The notes: a model not told the origin generated them from the letters alone. DNA of 64,000 bases from Ruegeria sp. PrR005 (GCF_010500245.1 NZ_JAAGOX010000032.1:1-64000); one strand, 5' to 3'; positions 1 to 8,933 are shown, counted from the first letter of the stretch. Numbers and translations: made by a program.

Positions 1-648
1 GAATGCCGCCGTCTCTCCAGCGCGTCCAGCCGTCTCTCCGACCCGTCAGCAGCACCTCAGCGCCGCCGGTGAGGGGCTATCTACGGTCTCTCTCCAACAG
101 CCGCAAGAGCCTTTTTGCAAAAAATTCAAAAAATGCACCAAAATCTTCGAAGCCGCTTTTCACCACAACTTTGCGACATACGGCCCTCTAAAAGCGACAC
201 AAATCCGGTGCGCACTCCGAATCTTTCGTCTATGTTCATCGGGAATACCCGTGGGTACCCAGATATTGTAGGCTTGGAGGCAGTCAGCGTCAAAGCAGAG
301 GTATCCCCAATACCCTGGTCGCAGGAGTCTTCTGCTTTCGGAAGAAAAACACTCGGTATTTGCCTGCCGGATTTCGATGGAGAGAGCTTGGGTCCCAGAT
401 GGAGTTCCGGCGGGTTGCCCCGGGATGTTCGGGCAAGAATCCGTCGTTTCAACTGTCAAGAAGTTCTTCAACTAGGATGCCAGAAAGAACCAACCGGATC
501 TGTTTTTCCGAAGGTATTCAAATTTCGAAGAGCCGAGAATCACCAAGAAACGCTGGACCCGCCTGTCACAGCGCCAATCCAGTTGCGGCAAAGCCCGTCC
601 CAACGAAGACCGGCGCAAGGCACACCAGGAAACAAGGGATACTGCCAG
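1..648. other. Gene-poor region with no convincing CDS
   Basis: This stretch holds only short, mutually overlapping open frames on both strands, none with a clear ribosome-binding site or a recognisable product. From about 110 to 650 it is visibly more AT-rich than the rest of the window, with A-runs near 119-135. The first 100 bases contain an 11-bp direct repeat (8-18 and 29-39) spaced by 21 bp, seven codons apart in a possible 62-residue basic frame (3-191). That frame may be the end of a small low-complexity protein, but I cannot confirm it. The region sits on the 3' side of the tRNA-Thr gene, where integrated elements usually lie, so it may be a remnant of one. Confidence 0.5.
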
Positions 649-675
649 AAAAACGGAAAACGTCATGTTTTTCCG
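649..675 (-). terminator. Rho-independent terminator after tRNA-Thr
   Basis: On the minus strand a 7-bp stem (CGGAAAA at 654-660 pairing with TTTTCCG at 669-675) is followed by five T residues (A649-653 on the plus strand). It lies 8 bases downstream of the encoded CCA end of the tRNA gene, the expected place for its terminator. Confidence 0.7.
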
Positions 676-682
676 AGAAGAA

Positions 683-758
683 TGGTGCCGCTGAAGGGAC
701 TCGAACCCCCGACCCCATCATTACGAATGACGTGCTCTACCAGCTGAGCTACAGCGGC
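683..758 (-). tRNA. tRNA-Thr (anticodon CGT)
   Basis: The minus-strand sequence folds into a full cloverleaf. It has a 7-bp acceptor stem (GCCGCTG with CAGCGGC), a D arm GCTC/GAGC, a 5-bp anticodon stem (CGTCA/TGATG) around loop TTCGTAA, a five-base variable loop, a T arm with loop TTCGAGT, and an encoded CCA. The anticodon is CGT, which reads the threonine codon ACG. Total length is 76 nt including CCA. The gene stands alone and is followed by its own terminator. Confidence 0.95.
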
Positions 759-865
759 ATTCTTCTCTTGTAGCGGCCCGGACAGGGACCCAATCGTAAC
801 AATCAGCAGCCTAAGCTACCTTGACCGCGCGTGACTTATCAGTCGTTCAGGCCTTAGAAAAGAGG

Positions 866-2359
866 TTATTTGCGGTCGTTCTCCTCCGAGACGTCGGTTG
901 GTGAGTCTTCCAGTACTTCCCCGTCTTCGGCGACAGAAACGTCATCGGACTCTTCCTCTTCCGGCTCGGATTCGGTTCCGTTGGACGCACCCACAATCAG
1001 CGGCAACAAGTTTGCTGCCGTGACCGATGCGATTTCCGGTGTCTGCGGCGCAGACCAGGCCAAAGTGTCGAAACCACCGCAGTTTTCGCAAACCGGCGCC
1101 CATTCGCGGTGAATATGACGGCAGTTGTCACAGACCCATTGCGGACCGCGCGGGGCTGTAAGTGCGCGCGCCAGCCAGCCCTGTACAACGGCGTCCGATG
1201 CCCCCTCGCCTCGTTCGATTGCGGCCATGAGCGTATAGGCCCGAGCGTCAGGATCACGCTCCAACAGGTCGCCCAATGCCCGCCTTGCTTCTGGAAAATC
1301 CTCCGCCACGATGTTGAGCTCCGCCATCATCAGACGGGTTTCCGCGTGGTCGGGCTGTACTTTTGCAAGCGCGGCAAAGCGTTTGATGCGTTCTGAGGGT
1401 GTTTCGTCAGGCACGATCTCGGCAAAGGCGTAGGCCAGATCGGGATGCGGGCGGACCTGCCAGGCCTTGGTCAGGATCTTGGCGGCGTTGCGCGGTTTGC
1501 CCTTGGCGATATGCGCGCGGGCCGCCATTGCGGCGGCGGGAATCAGATCGGGGGACAGCCGGTTGGCCTCGATCGCGCGCTCCTGCTGATCGACCGATGC
1601 ACCTTCAGCGATCAGGTCCTTGGCCTCGGACAAGGCGAGAATCGCGTCACGTCGTTTGTAAACATCCCGCGGCAAGGTCCCTGTCTTGAGCTTTGTTCCC
1701 AGCGTGGCCCGCGCACCGGCCCAATCCTGTGCCCGTGTCTGAAGTTGCAGAAGCACATCCTGCGTCTCTTCATGGCGCGGTTTCAGGGCCAGCGCTTTTT
1801 CCGCCAGCTTGCGGGCGGTTTCGTCATCCCCTTCGGCAAGTTTCTGTTTCATGATGCCCCGGACACCGACAAACCGGGTCGATTGGTCACCAATCAGCTT
1901 GCGATAGGTCTCGGTCGCCTTGCGCGTGTCGCCTGTCATCTCGGCGGCTTGGGCCACCACCAGATTGGTCAGTTCAGGCTTTTGCAGCAGTTTCTCGGCC
2001 TTTGCCGCCTTGCTCATCGCAAGGCGCCCCTCGCCCGAGGCCAGCGCCATAAGCCCTTCGGCCAGCGCCTGATATCCGCGTCTTTCCCGACCACGGTCAA
2101 AGAACCTCGACAGGGCGGTTTCATCCCCGTTCAGGAATTTCAACGTGGCGATCAGAAGTGTCAGAAGCTTGAAGAACAGCCAGACCAGCCCGACCAAGGC
2201 CACGAACGCGATCACGGATTGCAGCGGACCGAGCGTATACTCCATCCCTGAAACGGTGATCTGGACACCGCCACTGGTTTCCATAAGGAACCCTGCGCCC
2301 AATGCCAGCATGGCAATGATCGCGACGAAAACCAGGATCTTGAGCAATGACCACAGCAT
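866..2359 (-). CDS. hemY: HemY-like membrane TPR protein
   Basis: This 497-residue protein has two N-terminal membrane segments (about residues 5-25 and 45-70). A tetratricopeptide-rich helical region follows, then a segment with two CxxC pairs (the WVCDNCRHIH and CENCGG stretches, about residues 405-425), a zinc-ribbon-like motif. An acidic tail ends the protein. This matches the alphaproteobacterial HemY N-terminal-domain family, an inner-membrane protein linked genetically to haem synthesis whose biochemical role is unclear; it is not the HemY protoporphyrinogen oxidase of Bacillus. It is the last gene of a hemD / mic60-like / hemY unit, starting 10 bp after the preceding stop with an AAGGA ribosome-binding site. 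Confidence 0.85.
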   Translation of the reverse strand: MLWSLLKILVFVAIIAMLALGAGFLMETSGGVQITVSGMEYTLGPLQSVIAFVALVGLVWLFFKLLTLLIATLKFLNGDETALSRFFDRGRERRGYQALAEGLMALASGEGRLAMSKAAKAEKLLQKPELTNLVVAQAAEMTGDTRKATETYRKLIGDQSTRFVGVRGIMKQKLAEGDDETARKLAEKALALKPRHEETQDVLLQLQTRAQDWAGARATLGTKLKTGTLPRDVYKRRDAILALSEAKDLIAEGASVDQQERAIEANRLSPDLIPAAAMAARAHIAKGKPRNAAKILTKAWQVRPHPDLAYAFAEIVPDETPSERIKRFAALAKVQPDHAETRLMMAELNIVAEDFPEARRALGDLLERDPDARAYTLMAAIERGEGASDAVVQGWLARALTAPRGPQWVCDNCRHIHREWAPVCENCGGFDTLAWSAPQTPEIASVTAANLLPLIVGASNGTESEPEEEESDDVSVAEDGEVLEDSPTDVSEENDRK

Positions 2360-2369
2360 GGACTGTCCT

Positions 2370-3623
2370 TCAGTTCGTGTTCAGGCTTTGCGCCAGCGCG
2401 GCGGCCGCCGCGATGGCATCGTGCCGTGCGCGGGCAAGTTCAGTCCATTCCGCCAAAGCGGCCTGGGCGGGATCCGGCAAACGCGATACCAAGTCGAGCG
2501 CCGATGCAAGGTCTCCGGCGGTCACTGCTGCCTCTGCTCTGGAAAGTACCGCATCGGGATCGTCCCCGTCCCTCGGAACAACCGAGCGGGCCCCGGTCTG
2601 CCGTTCAAGAAACGCAAGGAAACCGCTGCCTTTCTCGGTCTCGCGAAGATCGGACAGCGCGGCCCTGGCAGCGACCGGGAAACCCTGGCGCAATTCCGCC
2701 AGGGTTGGCGCACCTTCGGCGGCCGTTGCAGAAAGCGCTTCTGGCACGTCGACGCCCGCCAGGGAAAGCTGTTCCAGCAAGGATGCATAAGGCATTCCCG
2801 CATCCAGATCGGCATGAAGCCGGGCCATCAAGGCCCGGTTTGCGGCCGCCGTTGCATCGGACGCGGCGCTCGCTTTCAATGCCTGGGCCTCTTGCACCAT
2901 TTGTTCGACTTCCGCCCGCTGCGCGGCAAGCGCCTCGCGCATTCTGGCAAGTTCGGCCTCGTAGGCGGCTACCGCTTCGGGTGATGCGCCTTCGGTGATC
3001 GGTCGCTTCTCGATTTCCGTCAGCCTGTTGGCCAATGCTGCAATTGCGTCGGATCGGCTGGCGCTTTCCGACGTCATGGCCGCCGCATTTTCGGATAGCT
3101 TTGCGGCGATCTCTCCGACGCGCGCATCAAGACCGGATATGTCCGGGATCTGAATCTGGCCGACCGACGATTTTAGCTCGGCCAGCGTAGCTTCCTGTTG
3201 GGCGATTCGGGCGCTGAGTTCGGCGATCTCTTCCTGGGCATTTCCTGCCCGTAGGTTCGGCGGCAGGAAAGAATCGATCACATCGGTCCGGCCGGCGAAA
3301 TAGCCGAGCGTCGCAGCCAGAACCCCTCCAAGCATGATTGCCAAAAACCCGCCACGACGCTCTGTGGTTGGTGCGGGCGCAGTCGATTGCTCCTGGGTAT
3401 TCGAAACTGCTTCTGCTTCTGCTTCTGCTTCTGCTTCTGCTTCTGCTTCTGCTTCTGCTTCTGCTTCTGCTTCTGCTTCTGCTTCTGCTTCTGACGAAAC
3501 CTTGCTTTCTTCCGACTCGGCTTCAAGCTCCTTGTCGAGTGCAGGCTGGTTTTCAGGTATCATTGAGTCCCCAGAGACTTGGTCGGTGACGGTTTCCAAC
3601 TCTTGGTCTTTCTTGTCCGCCAC
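2370..3623 (-). CDS. Mitofilin/Mic60-family inner-membrane protein
   Basis: I chose the GTG start at 3623 because AAAGGGA lies 8 bases upstream. The open frame runs on to 3701, but that extension lacks such a site. The 417-residue product starts with an acidic cytoplasmic segment containing a pure Glu-Ala repeat (about residues 45-73). One transmembrane helix follows (about 95-112), then a long coiled-coil-rich periplasmic region and a helical C-terminal domain. This architecture, and its place next to hemD and hemY, fit the alphaproteobacterial homologues of mitochondrial Mic60, which shape inner-membrane structure. The family assignment comes from architecture and context, since sequence conservation in this family is weak. 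Confidence 0.75.
   Translation of the reverse strand: MADKKDQELETVTDQVSGDSMIPENQPALDKELEAESEESKVSSEAEAEAEAEAEAEAEAEAEAEAEAEAEAVSNTQEQSTAPAPTTERRGGFLAIMLGGVLAATLGYFAGRTDVIDSFLPPNLRAGNAQEEIAELSARIAQQEATLAELKSSVGQIQIPDISGLDARVGEIAAKLSENAAAMTSESASRSDAIAALANRLTEIEKRPITEGASPEAVAAYEAELARMREALAAQRAEVEQMVQEAQALKASAASDATAAANRALMARLHADLDAGMPYASLLEQLSLAGVDVPEALSATAAEGAPTLAELRQGFPVAARAALSDLRETEKGSGFLAFLERQTGARSVVPRDGDDPDAVLSRAEAAVTAGDLASALDLVSRLPDPAQAALAEWTELARARHDAIAAAAALAQSLNTN
3409..3492 (-). repeat. Hexanucleotide microsatellite (14 units)
   Basis: Fourteen perfect tandem copies of GCTTCT (plus-strand view) cover 84 bp. Read on the coding minus strand they give an alternating Glu-Ala run inside the mic60-like protein. 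Because the unit is six bases, slippage would change length by whole Glu-Ala pairs without breaking the frame. Confidence 0.97.
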
Positions 3624-3675
3624 TGCGATGTCCCTTTCGATTCTGAAAATCAAAAATACCAGATACCGGTCGAGA

Positions 3676-4389
3676 TTAATGCGGCTCCGACAGCCCCTCA
3701 ACCCGCATGGCTTCGCGGATCAGGGTTTCCATCGCGTTCCGCATTGCTTCGGCATCTGGTCTCTCGGCCGTCACAAGACGAATATTCTTCACGTTTTCAA
3801 GTGGTTCCCTGACAGCGCGACTCAAGGCAACCAACCATACAGGGGCCTTGGGGGCGGCAATGTCGGCAAATTGTCGCGCGGTGCGCGGTGAAAACAGCGA
3901 TGCGACAACCGGCGATGTCCCGGCCAAAGCCGCCTGGGCAGGATCCGACAATGGCAAGAGGTGCTGGGCGTAAATGACCCGCTCGGTGGTCGGCATACCT
4001 GAACGGGACAAGGTTTCCGCCACTTCGCCGCGGGCATGATCCCCTCTGAGGTGCAAAAGCGGTGTCGCAGGTCGCGCGGCAAGCAAAAACGCGATCAGCG
4101 TTTCCGCGTTCTCACCGGCCATGGTGGCCTTCCAACCCTCGCGTCGCGCGGCATCTGTCGTGGCTCGGCCGACGCAGAAACAAGGCAGGTCACGGGACTC
4201 GGTCATTTGCGACGCGGCCGCGACCCCATGGGCCGACGTAAAAATAAGCCCCCGCACCTTTCGCAAATCGAGGTCGTCCTGAAGATACTCTATTTCGAGC
4301 AACGGAGAGTGAACCACCGTCACCTTGTTGAGGATATCAGGAGAGAGGCTGGCCACGAACCTCTCGGATGAAGCCAGTGGACGAGTCAT
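3676..4389 (-). CDS. hemD: Uroporphyrinogen-III synthase
   Basis: HemD closes and rearranges the linear tetrapyrrole hydroxymethylbilane to uroporphyrinogen III, the common precursor of haem, sirohaem and cobalamin. The 237-residue length and motifs fit the family: an N-terminal TRP start, the LIFTSAHGV segment (about residues 50-60), and the C-terminal VVASLFSPRTARQF segment. ATG at 4389 is preferred over a TTG one codon earlier. It is the first gene of a minus-strand unit with the mic60-like gene and hemY, and diverges from tsaD. hemC, a usual partner, is not next to it here. Confidence 0.85.
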   Translation of the reverse strand: MTRPLASSERFVASLSPDILNKVTVVHSPLLEIEYLQDDLDLRKVRGLIFTSAHGVAAASQMTESRDLPCFCVGRATTDAARREGWKATMAGENAETLIAFLLAARPATPLLHLRGDHARGEVAETLSRSGMPTTERVIYAQHLLPLSDPAQAALAGTSPVVASLFSPRTARQFADIAAPKAPVWLVALSRAVREPLENVKNIRLVTAERPDAEAMRNAMETLIREAMRVEGLSEPH

Positions 4390-4487
4390 CAAGAGATAGG
4401 TCAGGGCAGCCTCCAGTGTGACGGGATTGTTTGCCGTTGCCTGCGGTGATACCCCGCCAACTGAACAGGATGCAACGGTTGGAACCG

Positions 4488-5585
4488 ATGATCGAAAGCT
4501 TAACCGTACTTGGGCTGGAAAGCAGTTGTGACGATACCGCCGCTGCGGTTGTGCGGCTTGTTGACGGTTCTACGCCTCAGATTCTGTCCTCGGTCGTGTA
4601 CGGCCAGTCCGAGTTGCATAGCGCCTTTGGCGGTGTTGTTCCAGAAATTGCAGCGCGGGCGCATGCGGAAAAGCTCGATGTCAGCGTTCGCCAGGCGTTG
4701 GAGCAGGCGGGGGTTGGCCTGGACAAGCTGGATGCTGTTGCCGTGACGGCAGGCCCCGGCCTGATCGGCGGCGTGATGTCGGGCGTCATGTGCGCCAAGG
4801 GGATTGCAGCCGCCACCGGCCTGCCGCTGATCGGTGTGAACCACCTTGCCGGCCATGCGCTGACGCCACGATTGACCGACCGGATCGACTATCCCTACCT
4901 GATGCTTCTGGTGTCGGGAGGGCATTGTCAGTACCTGATCGTCCATGGCCCCCAGGCGTTTACCCGCCTGGGAGGGACAATTGACGATGCGCCCGGCGAA
5001 GCGTTTGACAAGACGGCGCGTCTGCTTGGCTTGCCGCAACCCGGCGGCCCCTCTGTCGAGGCCGAAGGCAGACTCGGCGACCCGAAAAGGTTCCGCTTTC
5101 CCCGACCCCTGCTGGACAGGCCCGATTGCAACCTGTCCTTTTCCGGCCTCAAGACCGCGCTCATGCGTCTGCGAGACCAACTGGTTGCCGAGCAAGGCGG
5201 CCTGACACGTCAGGACCGCGCCGATTTGTGTGCCGGCTTTCAGGCGGCGATCGTCGATACTCTGGCGGAAAAAACGCGTCGCGCGATGAAAATCTATCTG
5301 GCGGAAAATCCAGACACTCCCGTGCTAGCGGTTGCGGGCGGAGTAGCCGCCAATGCGTCCATCCGGTCCGCTCTCGAAGAGGTCTGTGGCGAAATGGGCA
5401 TCGGGTTTGTCGCGCCACCCCTACGCCTGTGTACCGATAACGCGGCGATGATCGCCTATGCGGGCATAGAGCTGTTTCTTGCGGGTGCGCACGACAGCAT
5501 GACGCTGTCGGCCCGCCCACGCTGGCCGCTCGATCAGAACAGCCCGGCCTTGTTGGGCAGCGGCAAGAAAGGCGCAAAGGCATGA
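4488..5585 (+). CDS. tsaD: tRNA N6-threonylcarbamoyladenosine transferase TsaD
   Basis: TsaD transfers the threonylcarbamoyl group from threonylcarbamoyl-AMP to A37 of ANN-decoding tRNAs, with TsaB and TsaE. The product has the ASKHA-fold start ([12 protein letters not shown]), the metal-binding histidines in NHLAGH, the LVSGGH glycine loop, and the C-terminal [12 protein letters not shown] motif. ATG at 4488 gives 365 residues, matching the family. Earlier frame starts (4431, 4470) would add an unconserved leader. gpsA begins inside its stop codon (ATGA). TsaE lies separately at 17.3 kb. Confidence 0.95.
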   Translation: MIESLTVLGLESSCDDTAAAVVRLVDGSTPQILSSVVYGQSELHSAFGGVVPEIAARAHAEKLDVSVRQALEQAGVGLDKLDAVAVTAGPGLIGGVMSGVMCAKGIAAATGLPLIGVNHLAGHALTPRLTDRIDYPYLMLLVSGGHCQYLIVHGPQAFTRLGGTIDDAPGEAFDKTARLLGLPQPGGPSVEAEGRLGDPKRFRFPRPLLDRPDCNLSFSGLKTALMRLRDQLVAEQGGLTRQDRADLCAGFQAAIVDTLAEKTRRAMKIYLAENPDTPVLAVAGGVAANASIRSALEEVCGEMGIGFVAPPLRLCTDNAAMIAYAGIELFLAGAHDSMTLSARPRWPLDQNSPALLGSGKKGAKA

Positions 5586-6544
5586 GTGTCACCGTTCTGG
5601 GTGCCGGTGCTTTTGGCACCGCGCTGGCAATCTCGCTGGCAGGCCAGGGAAAGGTTCGACTGTGGTCGCGCAATCCTGACCATGCGCAGGAAATGAAAGT
5701 GACCAGGCGGAATGACCGGCGCTTGCCGGGCGCGCCGTTCCCCGACGATTTGATGGTTATCGACGATCTGGCAGAAATCCCCGAGACGGAGACGATTCTG
5801 CTGGCGGTTCCCATGCAACAACTGCGCCGTACATTACAGGCTCATGGTCCGGTGTTGGCTGGTCGCCGTCTGGTCGCCTGTTGCAAGGGGATCGAATTGG
5901 GCAGCGGGTTGGGACCTGTTGCCGTCATCTCGGAAACCCTGCCTGACGCCGTGCCCGCCTTGTTGACTGGACCAAGCTTTGCTGCGGACATTGCCCGCGG
6001 GCTCCCAACGGCGCTGACACTTTCGTGTGAAGACACCGAAATCGGCAAGGACCTGCAAGCCGAATTGTCGACCGCCAGCCTGCGCCTGTACCGCACGACA
6101 GATATCATTGGAACCGAACTGGGCGGCGCCCTGAAGAACGTGATCGCAATTGCCTGTGGCGCTGTGATCGGCGCCGGACTGGGTGAAAGCGCCCGTGCGG
6201 CGCTTATGACCCGAGGCTATGCGGAGATGCAGCGCATGGCGCTGGCGCTTGGTGCCCGGGCCGAGACACTGGCCGGGCTCAGCGGTTTTGGCGATCTGGC
6301 TTTGACCTGCACGTCAAACCTGTCGCGGAACTACCGGCTTGGCCTGTCGATCGGGCGCGAAGAGGGGTTTGACGGATCAATTACGGTTGAAGGCGCGGCA
6401 ACCGCGCTTGCGGTGGCTGAAAAGGCCGCGCAAATGGAGTTGGATATGCCGATCACCTCTTGCGTGACCGGATTTGTGAACCAGAGCTTGACCCTGCCCG
6501 AGGCGATGGCTCAACTGCTGGCAAGACCGCTCAAGGAGGAATGA
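5582..6544 (+). CDS. gpsA: Glycerol-3-phosphate dehydrogenase [NAD(P)+]
   Basis: GpsA reduces dihydroxyacetone phosphate to sn-glycerol 3-phosphate, the backbone precursor of phospholipids. The 320-residue protein begins with the dinucleotide-binding loop [12 protein letters not shown]. It contains the TGPSFA segment and the catalytic lysine region [13 protein letters not shown], all expected for the family. Its start overlaps the tsaD stop by 4 bp, and the YciI-like gene follows after one base, so tsaD, gpsA and the next two genes are probably co-transcribed. Confidence 0.95.
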   Translation: MSVTVLGAGAFGTALAISLAGQGKVRLWSRNPDHAQEMKVTRRNDRRLPGAPFPDDLMVIDDLAEIPETETILLAVPMQQLRRTLQAHGPVLAGRRLVACCKGIELGSGLGPVAVISETLPDAVPALLTGPSFAADIARGLPTALTLSCEDTEIGKDLQAELSTASLRLYRTTDIIGTELGGALKNVIAIACGAVIGAGLGESARAALMTRGYAEMQRMALALGARAETLAGLSGFGDLALTCTSNLSRNYRLGLSIGREEGFDGSITVEGAATALAVAEKAAQMELDMPITSCVTGFVNQSLTLPEAMAQLLARPLKEE

Positions 6545-6545
6545 C

Positions 6546-6812
6546 ATGCTGGTTGCCCTGATCGCCAAGGATAAGGAAGGCGCCCTGCAAACCCGGCTCG
6601 ACAACCGCCCGGCACATGTGGACTATCTCAAGACCTCCGGCGTCGTATCACAGGCCGGGCCCTTGCTGGATGGCGAGACCATGATCGGATCGCTGGTGAT
6701 CCTCGACGTCGAAGACATGGCCGCCGCCGAAGCATGGGCTGCCAACGACCCCTATGCCAAGGCCGGTCTGTTCCAGTCCGTCGAGCTGATCCCTTGGAAA
6801 AAGGTGATCTGA
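6546..6812 (+). CDS. YciI-family protein
   Basis: This 88-residue protein matches the YCII domain, a small ferredoxin-like fold. It shows the family's conserved RPAHVDYL histidine and aspartate near residue 23 and the DPYAKAGLF motif near residue 70. The biochemical role of most members is not known. AAGGAGG lies just upstream of the start. The stop overlaps the start of the EVE-domain gene (TGATG). Confidence 0.85.
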   Translation: MLVALIAKDKEGALQTRLDNRPAHVDYLKTSGVVSQAGPLLDGETMIGSLVILDVEDMAAAEAWAANDPYAKAGLFQSVELIPWKKVI

Positions 6813-7234
6813 TGGCCTATTGGCTGTTCAAGTCCGAACCCTCGACCTGGAGCTGGGATAGTCAGACGGCCAAGGGCGACGAAGGCGAGGAATGGGATGG
6901 CGTGCGCAACTATCAGGCACGCAATTTCATGCGCGCCATGAAGCTGGGCGACAGGGGGTTTTTCTACCACTCGCAAACCGAAAAGGCGGTTGTCGGCATC
7001 GTCGAGGTCTGCGCCGAAGCGCATCCGGACAGCAAGGCCGGGGATCCGCGCTGGGAATGCGTGGATATCAAGGCAGTTCGTCCTTTCGTGCAACCCGTGA
7101 CCCTGGATCAGATCAAGTCGGATCCGCGTCTGTCTGACATGGTGCTGGTCAAGAACTCGCGCTTGTCGGTGCAACCCGTGAGCGAAGACCAATGGCTGGC
7201 GATCTGCGCATTGGGGCAGACAGAATCCGATTGA
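6812..7234 (+). CDS. EVE-domain protein
   Basis: The 140-residue product is a stand-alone EVE domain, as in human THYN1 and bacterial YTH-like modified-base readers. The characteristic start MAYWLFKSEPSTWSW, the WDGVRNYQARNFM motif (about residues 30-43) and the FYHS segment are present. EVE proteins are thought to bind modified bases in DNA or RNA; the ligand here is unknown. ATG at 6812 overlaps the previous stop by one base. A longer frame start at 6734 would read through the YciI gene and is rejected. Confidence 0.9.
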   Translation: MAYWLFKSEPSTWSWDSQTAKGDEGEEWDGVRNYQARNFMRAMKLGDRGFFYHSQTEKAVVGIVEVCAEAHPDSKAGDPRWECVDIKAVRPFVQPVTLDQIKSDPRLSDMVLVKNSRLSVQPVSEDQWLAICALGQTESD

Positions 7235-7278
7235 TCGGGCATTCTTGACCTTGTCGCAACTCTTCGACGAGGCGGAAG

Positions 7279-7674
7279 ATGGAAGTTCTCAATGTTTTCG
7301 CGGCCGCCCTTGGTGCGTTTGTCCTTGGGTCTGTGTGGTACATGGTGCTGGCCGAACCCTGGATACAGGCGTCCGGCGTACCCCGCGGCCCGGACGGTAA
7401 ACCCGAAGGCGGAATGAACCCTGGCATTTTCGTAATGAGCTTTGTGCTACAGCTGGTTGTGGCGGGAATGATGCGGCATGTCTTTGCCCTGTCGGGTCTT
7501 GATACACCGGGCGCGGGTCTTGTTGCGGGGATCGGTGTCGGTCTTTTCCTCATCTCGCCGTGGATTGCCCTCAACAACCTTTATGCCATGCGTCCATTCC
7601 GGCTCAGCCTGATTGACGGCGGTTATGCCACGCTGGCATGCGCGGCGATGGGACTGATCCTGACGCTATTCTGA
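7279..7674 (+). CDS. DUF1761-family membrane protein
   Basis: The 131-residue hydrophobic protein has about four membrane segments (residues 5-25, 50-70, 80-100, 110-130). It carries the DUF1761 pattern: an early GSVWYMVL and a later ISPWIALNNLYAMRP. Function is unknown. A GAGGCGGAAG ribosome-binding site precedes the ATG. It is the last gene of the tsaD-gpsA run, 44 bp after the EVE gene. Confidence 0.8.
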   Translation: MEVLNVFAAALGAFVLGSVWYMVLAEPWIQASGVPRGPDGKPEGGMNPGIFVMSFVLQLVVAGMMRHVFALSGLDTPGAGLVAGIGVGLFLISPWIALNNLYAMRPFRLSLIDGGYATLACAAMGLILTLF

Positions 7675-7694
7675 GCGTTACATCAAAAGAAAAC

Positions 7695-7726
7695 GGGGAA
7701 GGTTCCGACGGCGCAGAACCTTCCCC
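7695..7726. terminator. Strong hairpin, probable terminator
   Basis: A perfect 11-bp stem (GGGGAAGGTTC at 7695-7705 with GAACCTTCCCC at 7716-7726) lies 20 bp after the DUF1761 stop. The plus-strand side lacks a T-run. The minus-strand side is followed by GTTTTCTTTT, so it could also be a back-up terminator for leftward transcription from DUF2853. Nothing else was recognised in the 7675-7905 gap apart from the next hairpin. Confidence 0.6.
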
Positions 7727-7857
7727 CACCCCGCGTGCTCCCAACTCACCACACGCGAACGAATTTCAAGGTTCTGACCGTACTGGTCATGGACTCTGTA
7801 TACCGCAAAAACCGGGGCCGACTCAAACACCAAGCCCGAAGAATACTCGTAAAATGC

Positions 7858-7885
7858 GAAACGCCTGCAAGGACACAGGCGTTTC
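7858..7885 (-). terminator. Terminator after the DUF2853 gene
   Basis: A perfect 10-bp stem (GAAACGCCTG at 7858-7867 with CAGGCGTTTC at 7876-7885) is followed on the minus strand by a short T-rich tail (GCATTTTAC). It begins 20 bp downstream of the DUF2853 stop. Confidence 0.6.
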
Positions 7886-7905
7886 ATCGTTCTCAGGGCT
7901 TGGTA

Positions 7906-8247
7906 TCAGCCGTAAACCGCTTCTTTGCCGAAATGCTTGGTCAGCATGTAATAGACCACGGCGCGGTACTTGTTGCGCTCGGACTGGCCATAGGTCTCCA
8001 TTGCCTTGGCAATCGCCGCGTCCAGTTCCGGGCCGTCGGACAGGCCCAATTTCTTGATAAGGAAATTGTTCTTCACAGTTTCCAGCTCACCCGATTGGGT
8101 TGCCGCGACTGTCGAAGCATCAGCATCGTAGATTGCCGGCCCACAACCGATCGTGACCTTGGTCAGCAGGTCCATGTCCGGGGTCATCCCGCACTTGTTC
8201 TTCAGGTCATCGGCGTATTTTGCGATCAGATCGTCGCGTTTTCCCAT
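7906..8247 (-). CDS. DUF2853-family protein
   Basis: This small soluble protein of 113 residues matches DUF2853: the MGKRDDLIAKYADDLK start, a central GPAIYDADAS segment and the C-terminal NKYRAVVYYMLTKHFGK motif. It is mostly helical by appearance, with no signal or membrane segment. Function is unknown. It appears monocistronic, with a GGGAGAG ribosome-binding site and its own terminator at 7858-7885. Confidence 0.8.
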   Translation of the reverse strand: MGKRDDLIAKYADDLKNKCGMTPDMDLLTKVTIGCGPAIYDADASTVAATQSGELETVKNNFLIKKLGLSDGPELDAAIAKAMETYGQSERNKYRAVVYYMLTKHFGKEAVYG

Positions 8248-8432
8248 CTCTTCACTCTCCCGAGTTTTTCTGTTTTCGACCGGTCAATCCGGCACTGGGG
8301 AGAGCGTAACGGCAGCCCGGGCATGCACAAAGGGAAAATTTGGCCGGTTTTTCCCTGTAAACAAACAAGGTCAGAGCGATGCCACGTAGGTACCACCGGT
8401 TTCGGCCTTTGGTGGCCGGGCTGGTCGCTCCG

Positions 8433-8933
8433 TTACTTCAGAACCACACCCTCTTTCTTGCCATGGTCGGTACGCTTGTCCAGAACCTTGTCCTGGTTGC
8501 TCCATTTCTTGATGACGGCCTGACCATCGGCGCATTTTGTCTGTTCAATCTCCTGCGCGGCCTGAATGCCGTGGGCACCATGCTTTTCCTCGTGTTTCCG
8601 CAGCGCCGCAAGGAAGGTTTTCCAGTTCTCGCGCACCGCCGGATCAAGTTTGGCTTCGTTCTTGTGCTTGGGCATCGTGTAAGTGATCTTGACCGAGAGA
8701 TCGCAGTTTCCGGTCCAATTCACATACCAGTCGGTGTAAGCCCAATAACCATTCGGCCCGCGCTGTCCCATCTGCTGAACCATGGCGCGCGCGGTGGTAG
8801 CATCCACCGTATAGGTCTTTTCCACAACCGAGATCTTTGGCTTGGCCTCAACCATCGTCGCGCCAAGCATCACGCCCAGAGCAAATACAAAAACGGTTTG
8901 TTTGAAACCAGCACCTGAAAAGGACATCTTCAT
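8433..8933 (-). CDS. Secreted DUF922-like putative metalloprotease
   Basis: ATG at 8933 gives a 166-residue protein with a Sec signal peptide (about residues 1-30, ending MVEA). The mature part contains a KHEEKHGAH stretch (about 113-121) whose HxxxH spacing resembles the zinc-binding site of DUF922, a family of predicted secreted Zn-dependent proteases. It also has NCDLSVKITYTMP and two cysteines that could pair. The upstream frame to 9458 has no coding character. Proteolytic activity is an inference from the histidine motif. Confidence 0.7.
   Translation of the reverse strand: MKMSFSGAGFKQTVFVFALGVMLGATMVEAKPKISVVEKTYTVDATTARAMVQQMGQRGPNGYWAYTDWYVNWTGNCDLSVKITYTMPKHKNEAKLDPAVRENWKTFLAALRKHEEKHGAHGIQAAQEIEQTKCADGQAVIKKWSNQDKVLDKRTDHGKKEGVVLK

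Noticed and set aside
115-773. Overlapping open frames of 210 and 137 codons
   Set aside because: They read through the tRNA-Thr gene and its terminator and have no ribosome-binding site or family resemblance.
3409-3492. CRISPR-like tandem repeat
   Set aside because: The unit is only 6 bp with no spacers. No CRISPR array or cas gene was seen in the window.
3278-3589. Lys-Gln and poly-Leu repeat proteins in other frames
   Set aside because: They are alternative readings of the GCTTCT microsatellite; the real frame is the Glu-Ala run of the Mic60-like protein.
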